Origin: an uncultured Porphyromonas sp.
Lineage (GTDB): Bacteria > Bacteroidota > Bacteroidia > Bacteroidales > Porphyromonadaceae
NCBI RefSeq assembly: GCF_902489635.1
Contig: NZ_CABUAN010000008.1
Coordinates: 1-64,000 of the forward strand
Length of the DNA: 64,000 bases
Reading direction: 5' to 3'
The notes under the pieces are model-generated. The model worked only from the letters and a program-made list of their open reading frames with translations. It was not told where the DNA came from and did not search any database. This document shows positions 17,677 to 26,728 of this stretch, in pieces. A program made the translations under genes and the position numbers. Within the stretch, counting starts at the first letter, position 1. Each line of letters begins with the position of its first letter.

Positions 17677-18288
17677 TTACTTAAAGAAGAAGACGTACGA
17701 GATCGTAGCCTTCGTAGGTCCGACATAGTTGGCTTTGCCCTCATCGACCTTAGTACCACAGCGCTGGCAGGGGTACTTGTCATATAGTATACGAGCATAA
17801 CCTGCACCGAGAGAGAACTCGAGCGAAGAGCGCGTCGAGAGTACCCACTGGTAGCCTACGCTGAGACCACCTCCGTAGAACCACCCTTCGTAGCGGTGAT
17901 CCTTCATGACAGACTCTTTGTTTTCCAAGATGAGGGGATAGGGGATGTTGACCCCGCCTACGTTCATCTGACCTACATGTCCATGTAGACCAAGGAACCA
18001 TCCATTGAAAACATCGCAGAACCAGTAGCGAAGCTCTGGTTGAGCCATCCAGTGTGCCCATTTGGTCTCACTGTAGTTGGGCTTGCCCGCATCCAGGTTG
18101 AAGACGAACGAGTTCCAACCGAACTGGGTGTCTAGGGTAAACTTCTTGCCCATAGCGAACTCGAGTGAGAGGTTGGGCGTAAGGAGGGCATCATAAGCGA
18201 AGTTGTGCTTGAGAGCAACTTGCTGTGCCGTGGCCGCGAATCCAATGGTGAGAACGAGGCCGATGGTAATCACTATCTTTCGTATCAT
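17677..18288 (-). CDS. DUF3575 family outer membrane protein
   Basis: A protein of 203 residues with a signal peptide (cleavage near A-T-A-Q, about residue 21) and an alternating beta-strand pattern ending in aromatic-rich I-S-Y-V-F-F-F-K, as in small outer membrane barrels. The N-A-Y-D-A-L-L-T-P-N-L-like start (here N-F-A-Y-D-A-L-L-T-P-N) and the W-x-x-W-x-x-Q-P-E-L-R-Y-W-F segment are typical of DUF3575. Two Cys lie in C-Q-R-C near residue 176. The partner gene with C-G-N-C follows, and matched Cys pairs in the two could form disulfides (inference). Confidence 0.83.
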   Translation of the reverse strand: MIRKIVITIGLVLTIGFAATAQQVALKHNFAYDALLTPNLSLEFAMGKKFTLDTQFGWNSFVFNLDAGKPNYSETKWAHWMAQPELRYWFCDVFNGWFLGLHGHVGQMNVGGVNIPYPLILENKESVMKDHRYEGWFYGGGLSVGYQWVLSTRSSLEFSLGAGYARILYDKYPCQRCGTKVDEGKANYVGPTKATISYVFFFK

Positions 18289-18330
18289 AGTAGGGTGGTT
18301 TAGCTACATTTTTCAACTATTTCTATGGGA

Positions 18331-18338
18331 CAAAGATA
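18331..18338 (-). promoter_or_regulatory. Promoter -7 box of the DUF3575-DUF3868 pair
   Basis: On the minus strand this reads TATCTTTG, matching TAnnTTTG, 43 bp upstream of the DUF3575 start. TTTG-like sequence lies upstream but at short spacing. Confidence 0.5.
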
Positions 18339-18463
18339 CGAGTTTTAGCTCAAACAAGCCGAATTGTTAGGGAAAAGAACTTGGCAAAATCGGTATTTCT
18401 TTTGACTTTATCGGTATTAATGCTCTTTTCAGACGCGTCAGAGATATAAGAGTTAGCATGAAG

Positions 18464-18512
18464 AAGGCGACAGCGTACAACCCCGATCATCGGGATAACA
18501 CACCGTCGCCTT
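18464..18512 (-). terminator. Terminator of the nqr operon
   Basis: An outer stem AAGGCGAC/GTCGCCTT and an inner stem CCCCGAT/ATCGGG (one unpaired base) form a long hairpin about 45 bp after the nqrF stop. Confidence 0.7.
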
Positions 18513-18555
18513 GTATCTTTACTCTCATGGACCAACTGGTCGACTCAAGAATATC

Positions 18556-19803
18556 TTAGCCGAAGTTGTCGTAGTTGATCTGCTCGGGCGGTACGCCTAG
18601 GTTGTCCAGCATCTTAATGGCTGCTGCCGACATAGGACCAGGACCGCACATGTAGTACTCGATATCCTCAGGAGCCTCATGATCCTTGAGGTAGTTGTCA
18701 TAGATGGCTTGGTGGATGAAGCCCGTCAGACCTGTCCAATTGTCCTCAGGCAGTGGTGCCGAAAGCGCAATGTGGAAGGAGAAGTTCGGGAACTCACGCT
18801 CGATGGCGCGGAAGTCCTCCTCGTAGAAGATCTCGCTGCGTGAGCGTGCACCATACCAGAAGGAGACCTTGCGAGTCGTATGCTCCGTGAGGAATAGGTG
18901 TAAGAGCTGCGCACGTAGCGGAGCCATACCTGCACCTCCACCGATGTAGAGCATCTCGGCATCAGAGTCCTCGTGGATGTGGAAGTCTCCGTAAGGACCG
19001 CTCATGGTCACCTTGTCGCCAGGCTTGAGGCTGAAGATGTAAGAGGATGCAATACCTGCGGGTACCTTCTGCCAGGTGTGAGTCACACGATCCATCGGAG
19101 GCGTGGCGATACGCACGTTGAGCGTGATGATATTACCCTCGGCAGGATAGTTTGCCATAGAGTAGGCGCGGACGGTCTCCTCAGTATTCTTTGCCGTAAG
19201 GCTCCACATATTGAACTTGTCCCAGTCTCCACGGAACTGATCCTCGACTGCGTAGTCGCTGTACTTGACCTCGTACTTAGGGATCTTGATCTGGGCGTAG
19301 CTACCGCTCTTGAAGTCCATGTGCTCGCCCTCGGGGAGCTTGACGACAAACTCTTTGATAAAGGTAGCAACGTTCTTATTGGAGATGACTTCGCACTCCC
19401 ACTCCTTGACACCAAAGACACTCTCAGGGACGATCACCTTCAGATCCTCCTTGACTTTGGTCTGACAGCCGAGACGCCAGTGTGCCATCTGCTCTTTGCG
19501 AGAGAAGAAGCCCTTCTCTGTGGCGAGGATCTCTCCCCCACCCTCTACGACACGACAGCGACACTGTCCACAGCTACCGCTACCGCCACAGGCACTAGAG
19601 AGGAAGATGCCTTCGTTCTGTAGCGTACTGAGGAGCGTACCGCCCATCGGCACCTCTAGATCCTTGACATCATTGACATTGATATGTACATTGCCAGAGG
19701 GAATGAGCTTACTCTTAGCTACTAGGAGTACCACGACGAGGAGCAGTACAACCAGCAGGAAGACCGCTACACTCGAGACTATTATTAAGGTCATTTGATC
19801 CAT
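18556..19803 (-). CDS. nqrF: Na+-translocating NADH:quinone reductase subunit F
   Basis: NqrF takes electrons from NADH into the complex through FAD and a 2Fe-2S centre. The 415 residues have an N-terminal membrane helix (about 5-28), a ferredoxin domain with cluster ligands Cys72, Cys78, Cys81 and Cys113, then FAD- and NADH-binding domains (R-A-Y-S-M-A-N near 212; G-G-G-A-G-M-A-P-L-R near 285; C-G-P-G-P-M near 390). It is the last gene of the six-gene operon. A second in-frame ATG three codons downstream is a possible start. Confidence 0.97.
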   Translation of the reverse strand: MDQMTLIIVSSVAVFLLVVLLLVVVLLVAKSKLIPSGNVHINVNDVKDLEVPMGGTLLSTLQNEGIFLSSACGGSGSCGQCRCRVVEGGGEILATEKGFFSRKEQMAHWRLGCQTKVKEDLKVIVPESVFGVKEWECEVISNKNVATFIKEFVVKLPEGEHMDFKSGSYAQIKIPKYEVKYSDYAVEDQFRGDWDKFNMWSLTAKNTEETVRAYSMANYPAEGNIITLNVRIATPPMDRVTHTWQKVPAGIASSYIFSLKPGDKVTMSGPYGDFHIHEDSDAEMLYIGGGAGMAPLRAQLLHLFLTEHTTRKVSFWYGARSRSEIFYEEDFRAIEREFPNFSFHIALSAPLPEDNWTGLTGFIHQAIYDNYLKDHEAPEDIEYYMCGPGPMSAAAIKMLDNLGVPPEQINYDNFG

Positions 19804-19815
19804 ATCTGTAGGCGA

Positions 19816-20430
19816 TTAGAGTTTGACACCTGAGAAGCTGAGGAATGCGATACCCATCAGACCAGTGACGATGAGCGTGATACCAAATCCTCTCAGAGGC
19901 TTCGGTATGTTACTATAAGCTAGACGCTCACGGATAGCTGCCAGGCCGACGATAGCGAGCATCCAACCGATGCCAGATCCAAGGCCATAGACAGTTGCCA
20001 TACCTGTATTGATGAAGTCACGCTGCTGCATAAAGAGCGAGCCACCGAGGATCGCACAGTTCACAGCGATGAGCGGTAGGAAGATACCGAGCGAGTTGTA
20101 TAGCGAAGGGCTGTAACGCTCCACGACCATCTCTACCAGCTGTGTAAAGGAGGCGATGACGGCGATGAAGACGATAAGCGATAGGAAGCTCAGATCGACT
20201 GAAGCGAACTCCGTCCCGAGCCAGCTCAGTGCTCCTGCCTTAAAGACGTAGGTCTCCAGGAGGTAGTTGATCGGTAGTGTACAGGTAAGGATAAAAGTTA
20301 CTGCCAGCCCCAATCCCAGTGAGGTCTTGACGTCTTTGGATACGGCTAGGTAAGAACACATACCTAGGTAGTAGGCAAAGATCATATTGTCGACAAAGAT
20401 CGACTTGAAAAATAGACTTAGATAATCCAT
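19816..20430 (-). CDS. nqrE: Na+-translocating NADH:quinone reductase subunit E
   Basis: A membrane subunit of 204 residues with six predicted helices. NqrE and NqrD together carry an iron centre in the membrane between the NqrF and NqrC cofactors. The conserved N-C-A-I-L-G-G segment (Cys near 119) and the early C-S-Y-L-A (Cys 26) are present. It lies 12 bp upstream of nqrF. Confidence 0.96.
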   Translation of the reverse strand: MDYLSLFFKSIFVDNMIFAYYLGMCSYLAVSKDVKTSLGLGLAVTFILTCTLPINYLLETYVFKAGALSWLGTEFASVDLSFLSLIVFIAVIASFTQLVEMVVERYSPSLYNSLGIFLPLIAVNCAILGGSLFMQQRDFINTGMATVYGLGSGIGWMLAIVGLAAIRERLAYSNIPKPLRGFGITLIVTGLMGIAFLSFSGVKL

Positions 20431-20481
20431 TGCTTAGACTTTAATCTGTGTGTGACCAATGTATTATATGGATTGGAGAGC

Positions 20482-21105
20482 TTACTGCTCCTGCAGATCC
20501 TTGTTTTTACTGCGCTGTATCCATACGATACAAGCGAGGACGATGAGCGCCATAGGAGGCATGATCATCAAGCCGTGATTGACGTAGCCCATATCGTAGA
20601 AGGACTGCGGGATAATCTGATATCCGAGTAGTGATCCTCTACCAAGCAGCTCACGGACGAAGCCGATGATCACCAAGACGAGTCCATAGCCCAGTCCATT
20701 ACCGATACCATCGAGGAAGGAGGCCTTAGGACCATTTGCTAGGGCAAAAGCCTCTAGGCGACCCATCAAGATACAGTTCGTAATGATCAGACCAATGTAG
20801 ACCGACAGCTCCTTAGAGACATCGTAGACATAGGCCTTGAGCACCTCATTGACGATCGTCACAAGCGCAGCGACCACCACCAGCTGCACGATGATACGGA
20901 TACGATTAGGTATCGTGTTACGCAGTAGCGATATGATTACGTTCGCAAAGGCGACGACCACCGTCACCGATAGAGCCATCACCAGAGCGGGCTTGAGCTG
21001 AGCTGTGACCGCCAGTGCCGAGCATATACCGAGCACCTGTACGGTGACAGGGTTATTCTTATTGAGAGGCCCTAGGAATACCTCTTTATTACTTATCTTA
21101 CTCAT
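20482..21105 (-). CDS. nqrD: Na+-translocating NADH:quinone reductase subunit D
   Basis: A membrane subunit of 207 residues homologous to NqrE, with the paired Cys motifs (L-G-I-C-S-A-L-A near 29 and T-N-C-I-L-M-G-R near 111) that hold the shared iron site in an inverted fold. It lies between nqrC and nqrE with short gaps. Confidence 0.96.
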   Translation of the reverse strand: MSKISNKEVFLGPLNKNNPVTVQVLGICSALAVTAQLKPALVMALSVTVVVAFANVIISLLRNTIPNRIRIIVQLVVVAALVTIVNEVLKAYVYDVSKELSVYIGLIITNCILMGRLEAFALANGPKASFLDGIGNGLGYGLVLVIIGFVRELLGRGSLLGYQIIPQSFYDMGYVNHGLMIMPPMALIVLACIVWIQRSKNKDLQEQ

Positions 21106-21129
21106 AGCTTAGATTACTCTCTCTTCTGA

Positions 21130-21879
21130 TTATTCTGCTGCTACTGCTTGAGTACCACGTATCTGCTCGATGTAGGGAAGGTACTCGTGGATAGAGCTCC
21201 AGAGCATGTTGTTGACACCATTGCTCGTGAGCGTACCGCCGGAGATACCATCCACGTAGTCTTGGTCGGCAAGTGTCCGGCCATGCTTGACTACTGCGAT
21301 AGACTTAAACTGCCCGTCATGATAGAGCTGCTTGCCGACAAACTCCTTTGAGAAGTGCTTCGTCGCGATCTCTGCACCCAGTCCTGGAGTCTCACCAGCG
21401 TGCGAGAAGTCGGTACCATAGACGGTCGACCCGTCTGCCTGCACAGCTAGAAAGCCCCAGATAGCACCCCATAGGCCAGCACCATCCATCGGGAAGATGT
21501 AGAGCTGCTGTCCCTCGACCTCTGCCACGTAGACAGGGAGTCCGAGTGAAGGGTCTTGCTGGCGGAGCTTAAACTGATTGGCCGTATTCATCTGGAAAGC
21601 CTCATTCTGAGCAATCTGATCACCCTCAAAGGTAGCGATCACCTCGCCCTGACCATTGACCAGGAGCTCTTGCTTGATCACCTTCGTATAGGTGGGGATG
21701 ACTTGATCTTTGGTAGGCTCTAGATGTACGGCACGTAGTATCTGCTGCATCTTGTCGATGCGCTCATTCTCCTGCTGTGGCTTGCGTAGAGCCACAGCGG
21801 TCAGTGCTAGAGCTATTGCGACTACGACCACCATAATGGCTGCGTAGAGGATCGTGTAGGTATTACTATCTCTATTCAT
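21130..21879 (-). CDS. nqrC: Na+-translocating NADH:quinone reductase subunit C
   Basis: NqrC carries a covalent FMN and passes electrons to NqrB. The chosen ATG (M-N-R-D-S-N) gives 249 residues. An upstream TTG at 21897 is also in frame and abuts the nqrB stop, but ATG is more likely. There is one N-terminal membrane helix, then a periplasmic FMN-binding domain. The attachment motif near the C-terminus is S-G-G-T-L-T, a mild variant of the usual S-G-A-T-L-T; the FMN-bearing Thr (the last) is kept. Confidence 0.95.
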   Translation of the reverse strand: MNRDSNTYTILYAAIMVVVVAIALALTAVALRKPQQENERIDKMQQILRAVHLEPTKDQVIPTYTKVIKQELLVNGQGEVIATFEGDQIAQNEAFQMNTANQFKLRQQDPSLGLPVYVAEVEGQQLYIFPMDGAGLWGAIWGFLAVQADGSTVYGTDFSHAGETPGLGAEIATKHFSKEFVGKQLYHDGQFKSIAVVKHGRTLADQDYVDGISGGTLTSNGVNNMLWSSIHEYLPYIEQIRGTQAVAAE

Positions 21880-21893
21880 AGTCGTAAGTAGGA

Positions 21894-23117
21894 TCAATGT
21901 TTAGCTGCCGTTGCCCAGCGCTTCTTGCGCTTAGCGACGTTTTTGTTTACTACCACATAGTCGATGAGCGGTGCGAAGACGTTCATCAGCAAGATGGCGA
22001 GCATCATACCCTCAGGATAACCAGGGTTGAGAACACGTATGAAGACGCACATGACACCCACGAGGAGACCATAGATCCACTTGCCCGTCTCGGTACGTGC
22101 CGAAGTAACAGGGTCGGTCGCCATAAAGACAAGACCGAAGGCAAAGCCACCATAGAGTAGGTGATGCGTGATGTCAAGCTGCATGGCAGCGGTCGTACCG
22201 ATAGCGTTGAAGAGGAGTGTCATCAGAGCCGCACCTACTACACCACTCACGATGATCTTGTAGCTTGCCACGCCCGTCCAGATCAGTAGGATAGCACCGA
22301 GTAGGATCGCAAAGGTCGAAACCTCGCCGATACTACCAGGTATAAAGCCCCAGAAAGCGTCCCATAGTGATGAAGGCTCACCGAGTGTATTCACGATCGT
22401 GGGGAGCGTATCACCAGCCGTAGCCACCTGACCCAAGGGGGTAGCCCCTGAGAAGCCGTCGACAGCAGCCGTAGCCATATCGCCACCACCACCGAAGCCA
22501 AAGATAGGCTCCGTGCGGACGAACACCTTGTCACCAGTCATCGCTGCTGGATAGGCGAAGAAGAGGATCGCACGGGTCACCAGAGCCACGTTGAAGACGT
22601 TGTAGCCCGTACCACCGAAGACCTCCTTGGCGAAGATCACCGACATGGCGACAGCCACAGCAATCATCCAGAGTGGCGTGCCTACGGGGACGATCATCGG
22701 AACCAGCATACCTGTCACAAGGTATCCCTCTTGTATCTCCTCATGCTTCCACTGAGCTACGGTAAACTCGATACCTAGTCCCACTACGTACGAGACTACG
22801 ATCTTAGGCAGTACTGCTAGGAAGCCGAACCAAAACATCGACCAGAAGCCAGCCGTCTGACCGATCGCGATGAAGTGCTGGAGTCCCACATTGTACATAC
22901 CAAAGAGTAGCGCAGGCACTAGTGCTAGCACCACGGTACTCATGACACGCTTGCTATCTATCGCATCATGTACATGCACACCTCCTTGTGGAGCCGCTGT
23001 CGTATGCGGCACATAGAGGAAGGTCTCAAACCCGTCAAAGAGCGAGTGAAACGCATGCAGCTTACCCCCAGGTTCAAACTGCGAGCGTCGCTTATTGAAT
23101 CTATCTTTTAGTGACAT
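21894..23117 (-). CDS. nqrB: Na+-translocating NADH:quinone reductase subunit B
   Basis: The main membrane subunit, carrying a covalent FMN and riboflavin and probably forming the Na+ path. The 407 residues include about ten helices. The FMN-Thr motif S-G-A-T-P-L-G (near 227) follows a glycine-rich stretch. An N-terminal soluble region carries the usual H-D-A-I-D-S-K-R-V-M segment. Confidence 0.97.
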   Translation of the reverse strand: MSLKDRFNKRRSQFEPGGKLHAFHSLFDGFETFLYVPHTTAAPQGGVHVHDAIDSKRVMSTVVLALVPALLFGMYNVGLQHFIAIGQTAGFWSMFWFGFLAVLPKIVVSYVVGLGIEFTVAQWKHEEIQEGYLVTGMLVPMIVPVGTPLWMIAVAVAMSVIFAKEVFGGTGYNVFNVALVTRAILFFAYPAAMTGDKVFVRTEPIFGFGGGGDMATAAVDGFSGATPLGQVATAGDTLPTIVNTLGEPSSLWDAFWGFIPGSIGEVSTFAILLGAILLIWTGVASYKIIVSGVVGAALMTLLFNAIGTTAAMQLDITHHLLYGGFAFGLVFMATDPVTSARTETGKWIYGLLVGVMCVFIRVLNPGYPEGMMLAILLMNVFAPLIDYVVVNKNVAKRKKRWATAAKH

Positions 23118-23185
23118 ATAATATAGTAGTCATAGTCCATAGCCTTACGGTGACGGAGCGTTGCTCCCACGGGAGGCTACTTTTT

Positions 23186-24541
23186 TTAGTTCATCTCCTT
23201 ATATAGTAGGTCTAAACCTTGACGCACGATGTGCTGCAGCTCCATCTTGGAGGTGTCGACGAACTCGCACAGGGCGAAGTCCTCGGGAGCCACCTCGTAG
23301 ATGCCTAGCTCCTCCATCTTGTCAATGTCAAAAGCTATAATCGCCTTCAGCAGATACTCCGCATAGATATCTAGCGGGAAGACGCTCTGCAACTCATGAC
23401 TCATGATCATCGCACGCTCGCCACCCTTGAGGCGGGCATCCAGCGTATAGTGCTTGCGAGGCATCAGCCAGCTGAGGTAAGTACGGCTCTGGCTAAACTC
23501 TCCAAAACGGGGCATAGCCCATCCGAGTAGTTCATCGCGATCAGCCCCATCAGGGATCACCGTGATCTGATCGCAGCTCATCGGGAAGAAAGGACGCTCC
23601 TCCGTGAGCTGTGTACCTGTCAGCACATCGCCTGCGATGATACGCGTCTTGCATCCATCCTGAGCCAGCTTGCCCAGACTCTCTATACGACAGCCAGGCA
23701 GTAGGTCCATATAGCCATGCTCGGCAGCGTGACTACCGGTGATGGCTATGCGACGGCTGTAATCCACATGCCCCGTCATCAGGAGACGACCGATGAGTAC
23801 TACATCTGTAGCACGAAGTGTCCAGACCGTCTCGCCCTTGTTGATAGGAGCTACGTGGTTGATCAGCACTCCCACATTACCAGCAGGATGTGGCCCTCTT
23901 ACCTCTACGCTCTCCACCTCTGCGGGCAGCGTCAGAGGGCAATCGTGTGCGACGCCTACGTAGACCTTGCCAGCTGTAAGACGAGCCAAGGCGCGTAGTC
24001 CTAGGCGTAGCTCCTCCTCACGTCCCTCTAGCAGATAGTCGATCTCAGGAGCTAGCGGAGCGGTCAGATGCGCTGTGACAAATATATCTCGTGGTGCGAT
24101 CGTAGGGTTAGCAATGCGATCGTAAGGTCTCTGACGTATGAGCGTCCATAGGCCAGACTCTAGCAGCAGGGCCTGTAGCTTGCTCGCTTCACCGTCAAGT
24201 AGTCCCTCTACGGCAAAGGTGCGCTGTGCCTGACTCTCATCTGGGCGTATCTCTACGCTCATTATTTTACGCTTAGCACCTCTATTGATCGCGACTAGCT
24301 CACCACTGACGGGTGCTGTGACCCATATCTCTGGGTACTGCTTATCGTAGACAATCGGGTCGCCAGCCTCTACGTGATCTCCCACATGCACCTTCATCTT
24401 GGGCGTCAGCCCAGGTACATCATCGGGCACCCATGCATAGGTGGACGATGCTCCGCCAGAAGGTGTGGTCAGGAGGGTACGGGGCGCAGTCCCATTTAGT
24501 TTGAGATCCAAGCCTCGCTTGATAGTTATCGTTCTTGCCAT
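23186..24541 (-). CDS. nqrA: Na+-translocating NADH:quinone reductase subunit A
   Basis: The soluble cytoplasmic subunit, which helps form the quinone site. The 451-residue length and the early I-K-R-G-L-D-L-K-L-N-G motif are standard for NqrA. The biotin-lipoyl-like first domain (V-H-V-G-D-H-V-E-A-G-D-P-I near 55) is clear. It is the first gene of nqrABCDEF, preceded by its own -7 box. The complex couples NADH oxidation to Na+ export and powers the cell membrane in anaerobic Bacteroidota. Confidence 0.96.
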   Translation of the reverse strand: MARTITIKRGLDLKLNGTAPRTLLTTPSGGASSTYAWVPDDVPGLTPKMKVHVGDHVEAGDPIVYDKQYPEIWVTAPVSGELVAINRGAKRKIMSVEIRPDESQAQRTFAVEGLLDGEASKLQALLLESGLWTLIRQRPYDRIANPTIAPRDIFVTAHLTAPLAPEIDYLLEGREEELRLGLRALARLTAGKVYVGVAHDCPLTLPAEVESVEVRGPHPAGNVGVLINHVAPINKGETVWTLRATDVVLIGRLLMTGHVDYSRRIAITGSHAAEHGYMDLLPGCRIESLGKLAQDGCKTRIIAGDVLTGTQLTEERPFFPMSCDQITVIPDGADRDELLGWAMPRFGEFSQSRTYLSWLMPRKHYTLDARLKGGERAMIMSHELQSVFPLDIYAEYLLKAIIAFDIDKMEELGIYEVAPEDFALCEFVDTSKMELQHIVRQGLDLLYKEMN

Positions 24542-24573
24542 GACGATCTCTCTTTAGAATCCAACAATTGGTG

Positions 24574-24581
24574 CAAAAGTA
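24574..24581 (-). promoter_or_regulatory. Promoter -7 box of the nqr operon
   Basis: On the minus strand this reads TACTTTTG, matching TAnnTTTG, 33 bp before nqrA. No clear -33 box is seen. Confidence 0.5.
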
Positions 24582-24682
24582 CTCATTTTATTTGGGACTA
24601 GCTCACTTTAGGTAGAAAAACTTCTGGCTGACCTCTTATCGTCAACATCGGCTACACCACGAGACGCTCCTTTTCGTCCCAT

Positions 24683-24709
24683 GAGACTGTTGACTTTTGC
24701 AACAGTCTC
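24683..24709. repeat. Solo 27-nt hairpin identical to the MITE end
   Basis: The reverse complement of the hairpin at 16037-16063: GAGACTGTTG, loop ACTTTTG, CAACAGTCTC. It is about 100 bp upstream of the nqrA -7 box. No flanking 5-bp duplication is seen. Confidence 0.85.
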
Positions 24710-24724
24710 CTCACAGAGGCGATC

Positions 24725-24850
24725 TACACGTGGAAATTTCCAAATCCCCACAGAGGAAAGGGATAAAACTTCGGAGGAATGAAATGAAACTTCGGAGGAA
24801 TCAAATGACAAGTCCGAAGAAATGATTTGCCCCCGCGTGGAGGGTTAAGA
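24725..24850 (-). repeat. CACGTGG-type palindromic block, copy 3 (degenerate)
   Basis: It contains ACACGTGGAAA, then CCCCACAGAGG, two to three 21-bp units in the orientation AACTTCGGAGGAATGAAATGA, and finally CCCGCGTGGAGG. The order matches the block at 33231-33329, but the enclosing inverted repeat has decayed. Together with the hairpins on either side, it fills the 24542-25039 gap, which holds no gene. Confidence 0.75.
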
Positions 24851-24903
24851 AGAGCCAGGTGAGGATTGTCGATTTTCTCCGTGGCTACAATGAAAAACAA
24901 GAA

Positions 24904-24944
24904 GCCCCCGAGATAATCCACCTGTGTGGAGATATCTCGGAGGC
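24904..24944 (-). terminator. Terminator of the SusCD-like pair
   Basis: The stem CCGAGATA/TATCTCGG, extended by GCC/GGC around small mismatches, lies about 95 bp after the SusD-like stop. Confidence 0.7.
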
Positions 24945-25039
24945 TATCTTTATTGTTAGGATCTCTTGCGACACGCTACTCTGTCAGCTAGTCATACACT
25001 AGCAGTAGAAAGCGTATCACCGAGTTTGCTACTTATAGC

Positions 25040-26689
25040 TTACCAGTTACGTATAAGCTCCTTATTTGCGAAGCGATCCTGGAGTGGGAACTCCCAGATG
25101 AACATCTTGTCCGTGTGAGACTTGTGCATATCCAGGCTCTTCTCATGGAGTGCACCAGAAGCGGCTAGAGCAGGCTGTGCGGGCTTGTCACTACGATCTA
25201 GATCCACCTGCCAGCGCTTGAGATCGGTCATACGTGTACCCATACCGAGCATCTCGCGTGTACGCTCATGCATGACTGCCTGCTTGATCTGATCCTGTGT
25301 CGTAGCCTTGAGCTGATCACCTAGACCACGAGCCATACGGAACTCCTCTAGAGTAGCCTTAGCACTAGCTACATCACCACTCCACGCCTGAGCCTCAGCC
25401 TTGATAAGCCAAGCCTCTGCGATGTCAAAGAGGTGTGTCGTATGTGCATAACTATAGAGCTGCTTTTCACGATTCTGATCTAGGTCTGGATTGCCTCTAA
25501 ACTTGGAGACAAATGTAGCACCATCAGCATCATACACCAATACCCGTACACCGTTGGGTTTCTGAGAGCCATCCTCGAACCAGTTTGTATAGCGCCAATC
25601 CTTACCCTCCTGAGAGGTCTCTGTATCGATAGGCTTATTGTACAGATCTAGGAGATACTGAGAAGGTAGCCATACAGGCACTACAAGCTCTACATCACTA
25701 CCGTCGCTAAGAGCCCCCTTGAGGTAGCGGATACCATGTAGGACGCCACCGACACGACCTACCTTCTTATTAGCATAGGTCTTGATCATGATCTCGGTAG
25801 AGGTCTCGTACTTCCAGATGTTTAGGAGAGCAGTCTTGTCTTTCTGATCTTCCTGCTCAGAGGGCGCACCCTTTGTAGCGAGAGGATAGTTATCAATGAA
25901 CTTATCAACCTCTGCGATAGCATCCTGATATTTATGCATCTCAAGGAGTATGCGAGCGCGAATAGCGTAAGCATAGTCATCAACGAGATAGCAGGGGATA
26001 CCATCCATCTGCAGGTCATTATAGGCAGCCTTGGTAGGTAGCTTCTTAGCAGCCTCAGCGAGTTCATCGAGGCACCACTCGTAGACCTCCTTTTGTGTGG
26101 AGCGCGCCTTAGGCGTTTCCTTAAAGAGGGGGTCGAAGTGCTTCATCATGACGATACCTAGGTCACCACCATCGTTAGCGTCATTGTAGCGCTTAGAGAA
26201 GCGTAGCATCAGACGATAATGGGCTAGTGCACGTAGTGTACGTGCCTCTGCTATATAAGTCTCAATGCTTAGCTTATCGGCATCTGATAGATCCTTCGTG
26301 AGCTCCTCGTTTGCCATAAACTCTTCAGTACGCATGATGAAGTAGTTGGCATCCTTGATGAGTGAGCAGTAAGATCCGTAATAAGAAGCGATCTCATCAG
26401 CATCACTAAGAAGCTGCTCATCCCAGTCATAGAACTTACCATTGGCTCCATTGTCACGGGCGTTGACGACATTGTAGAGATCAGCCTGATAGTCGCCGAG
26501 GACTAGATTCGCAGGAGACTCAGCCCCACGGACTGTTTCAAACATGGCCTCGCGTGTCCACTTGACGTCTTGCATCGTCTTGAACTCGGTCTGTGCCTTG
26601 TTGCCCTCGGGAATATACTCTACTTTACAAGCAGCGAGAGCAAGTAGCGATACAAGCAAGAGACCTAGGGTCTTGATATGTTGTTTCAT
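25040..26689 (-). CDS. ragB: SusD/RagB-like outer membrane lipoprotein
   Basis: SusD-type proteins sit on the cell surface as lids over a SusC channel and capture the ligand. The 549 residues begin with a lipoprotein signal ending at L-A-A-C (Cys21). TPR-like helices follow (about 125-270, with A-E-A-R-T-L-R-A-L-A-H-Y-R-L), and the C-terminal half has the usual W-L-I-K-A-E-A-Q-A-W segment near 420. It lies 39 bp downstream of the RagA-like gene. RagB of P. gingivalis binds peptides, so a peptide ligand is inferred; similarity to RagB itself is weaker than for the partner. Confidence 0.85.
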   Translation of the reverse strand: MKQHIKTLGLLLVSLLALAACKVEYIPEGNKAQTEFKTMQDVKWTREAMFETVRGAESPANLVLGDYQADLYNVVNARDNGANGKFYDWDEQLLSDADEIASYYGSYCSLIKDANYFIMRTEEFMANEELTKDLSDADKLSIETYIAEARTLRALAHYRLMLRFSKRYNDANDGGDLGIVMMKHFDPLFKETPKARSTQKEVYEWCLDELAEAAKKLPTKAAYNDLQMDGIPCYLVDDYAYAIRARILLEMHKYQDAIAEVDKFIDNYPLATKGAPSEQEDQKDKTALLNIWKYETSTEIMIKTYANKKVGRVGGVLHGIRYLKGALSDGSDVELVVPVWLPSQYLLDLYNKPIDTETSQEGKDWRYTNWFEDGSQKPNGVRVLVYDADGATFVSKFRGNPDLDQNREKQLYSYAHTTHLFDIAEAWLIKAEAQAWSGDVASAKATLEEFRMARGLGDQLKATTQDQIKQAVMHERTREMLGMGTRMTDLKRWQVDLDRSDKPAQPALAASGALHEKSLDMHKSHTDKMFIWEFPLQDRFANKELIRNW

Positions 26690-26728
26690 ACTATATTTTC
26701 TATTATAAGGTGATTAAATAGTCCTTGC

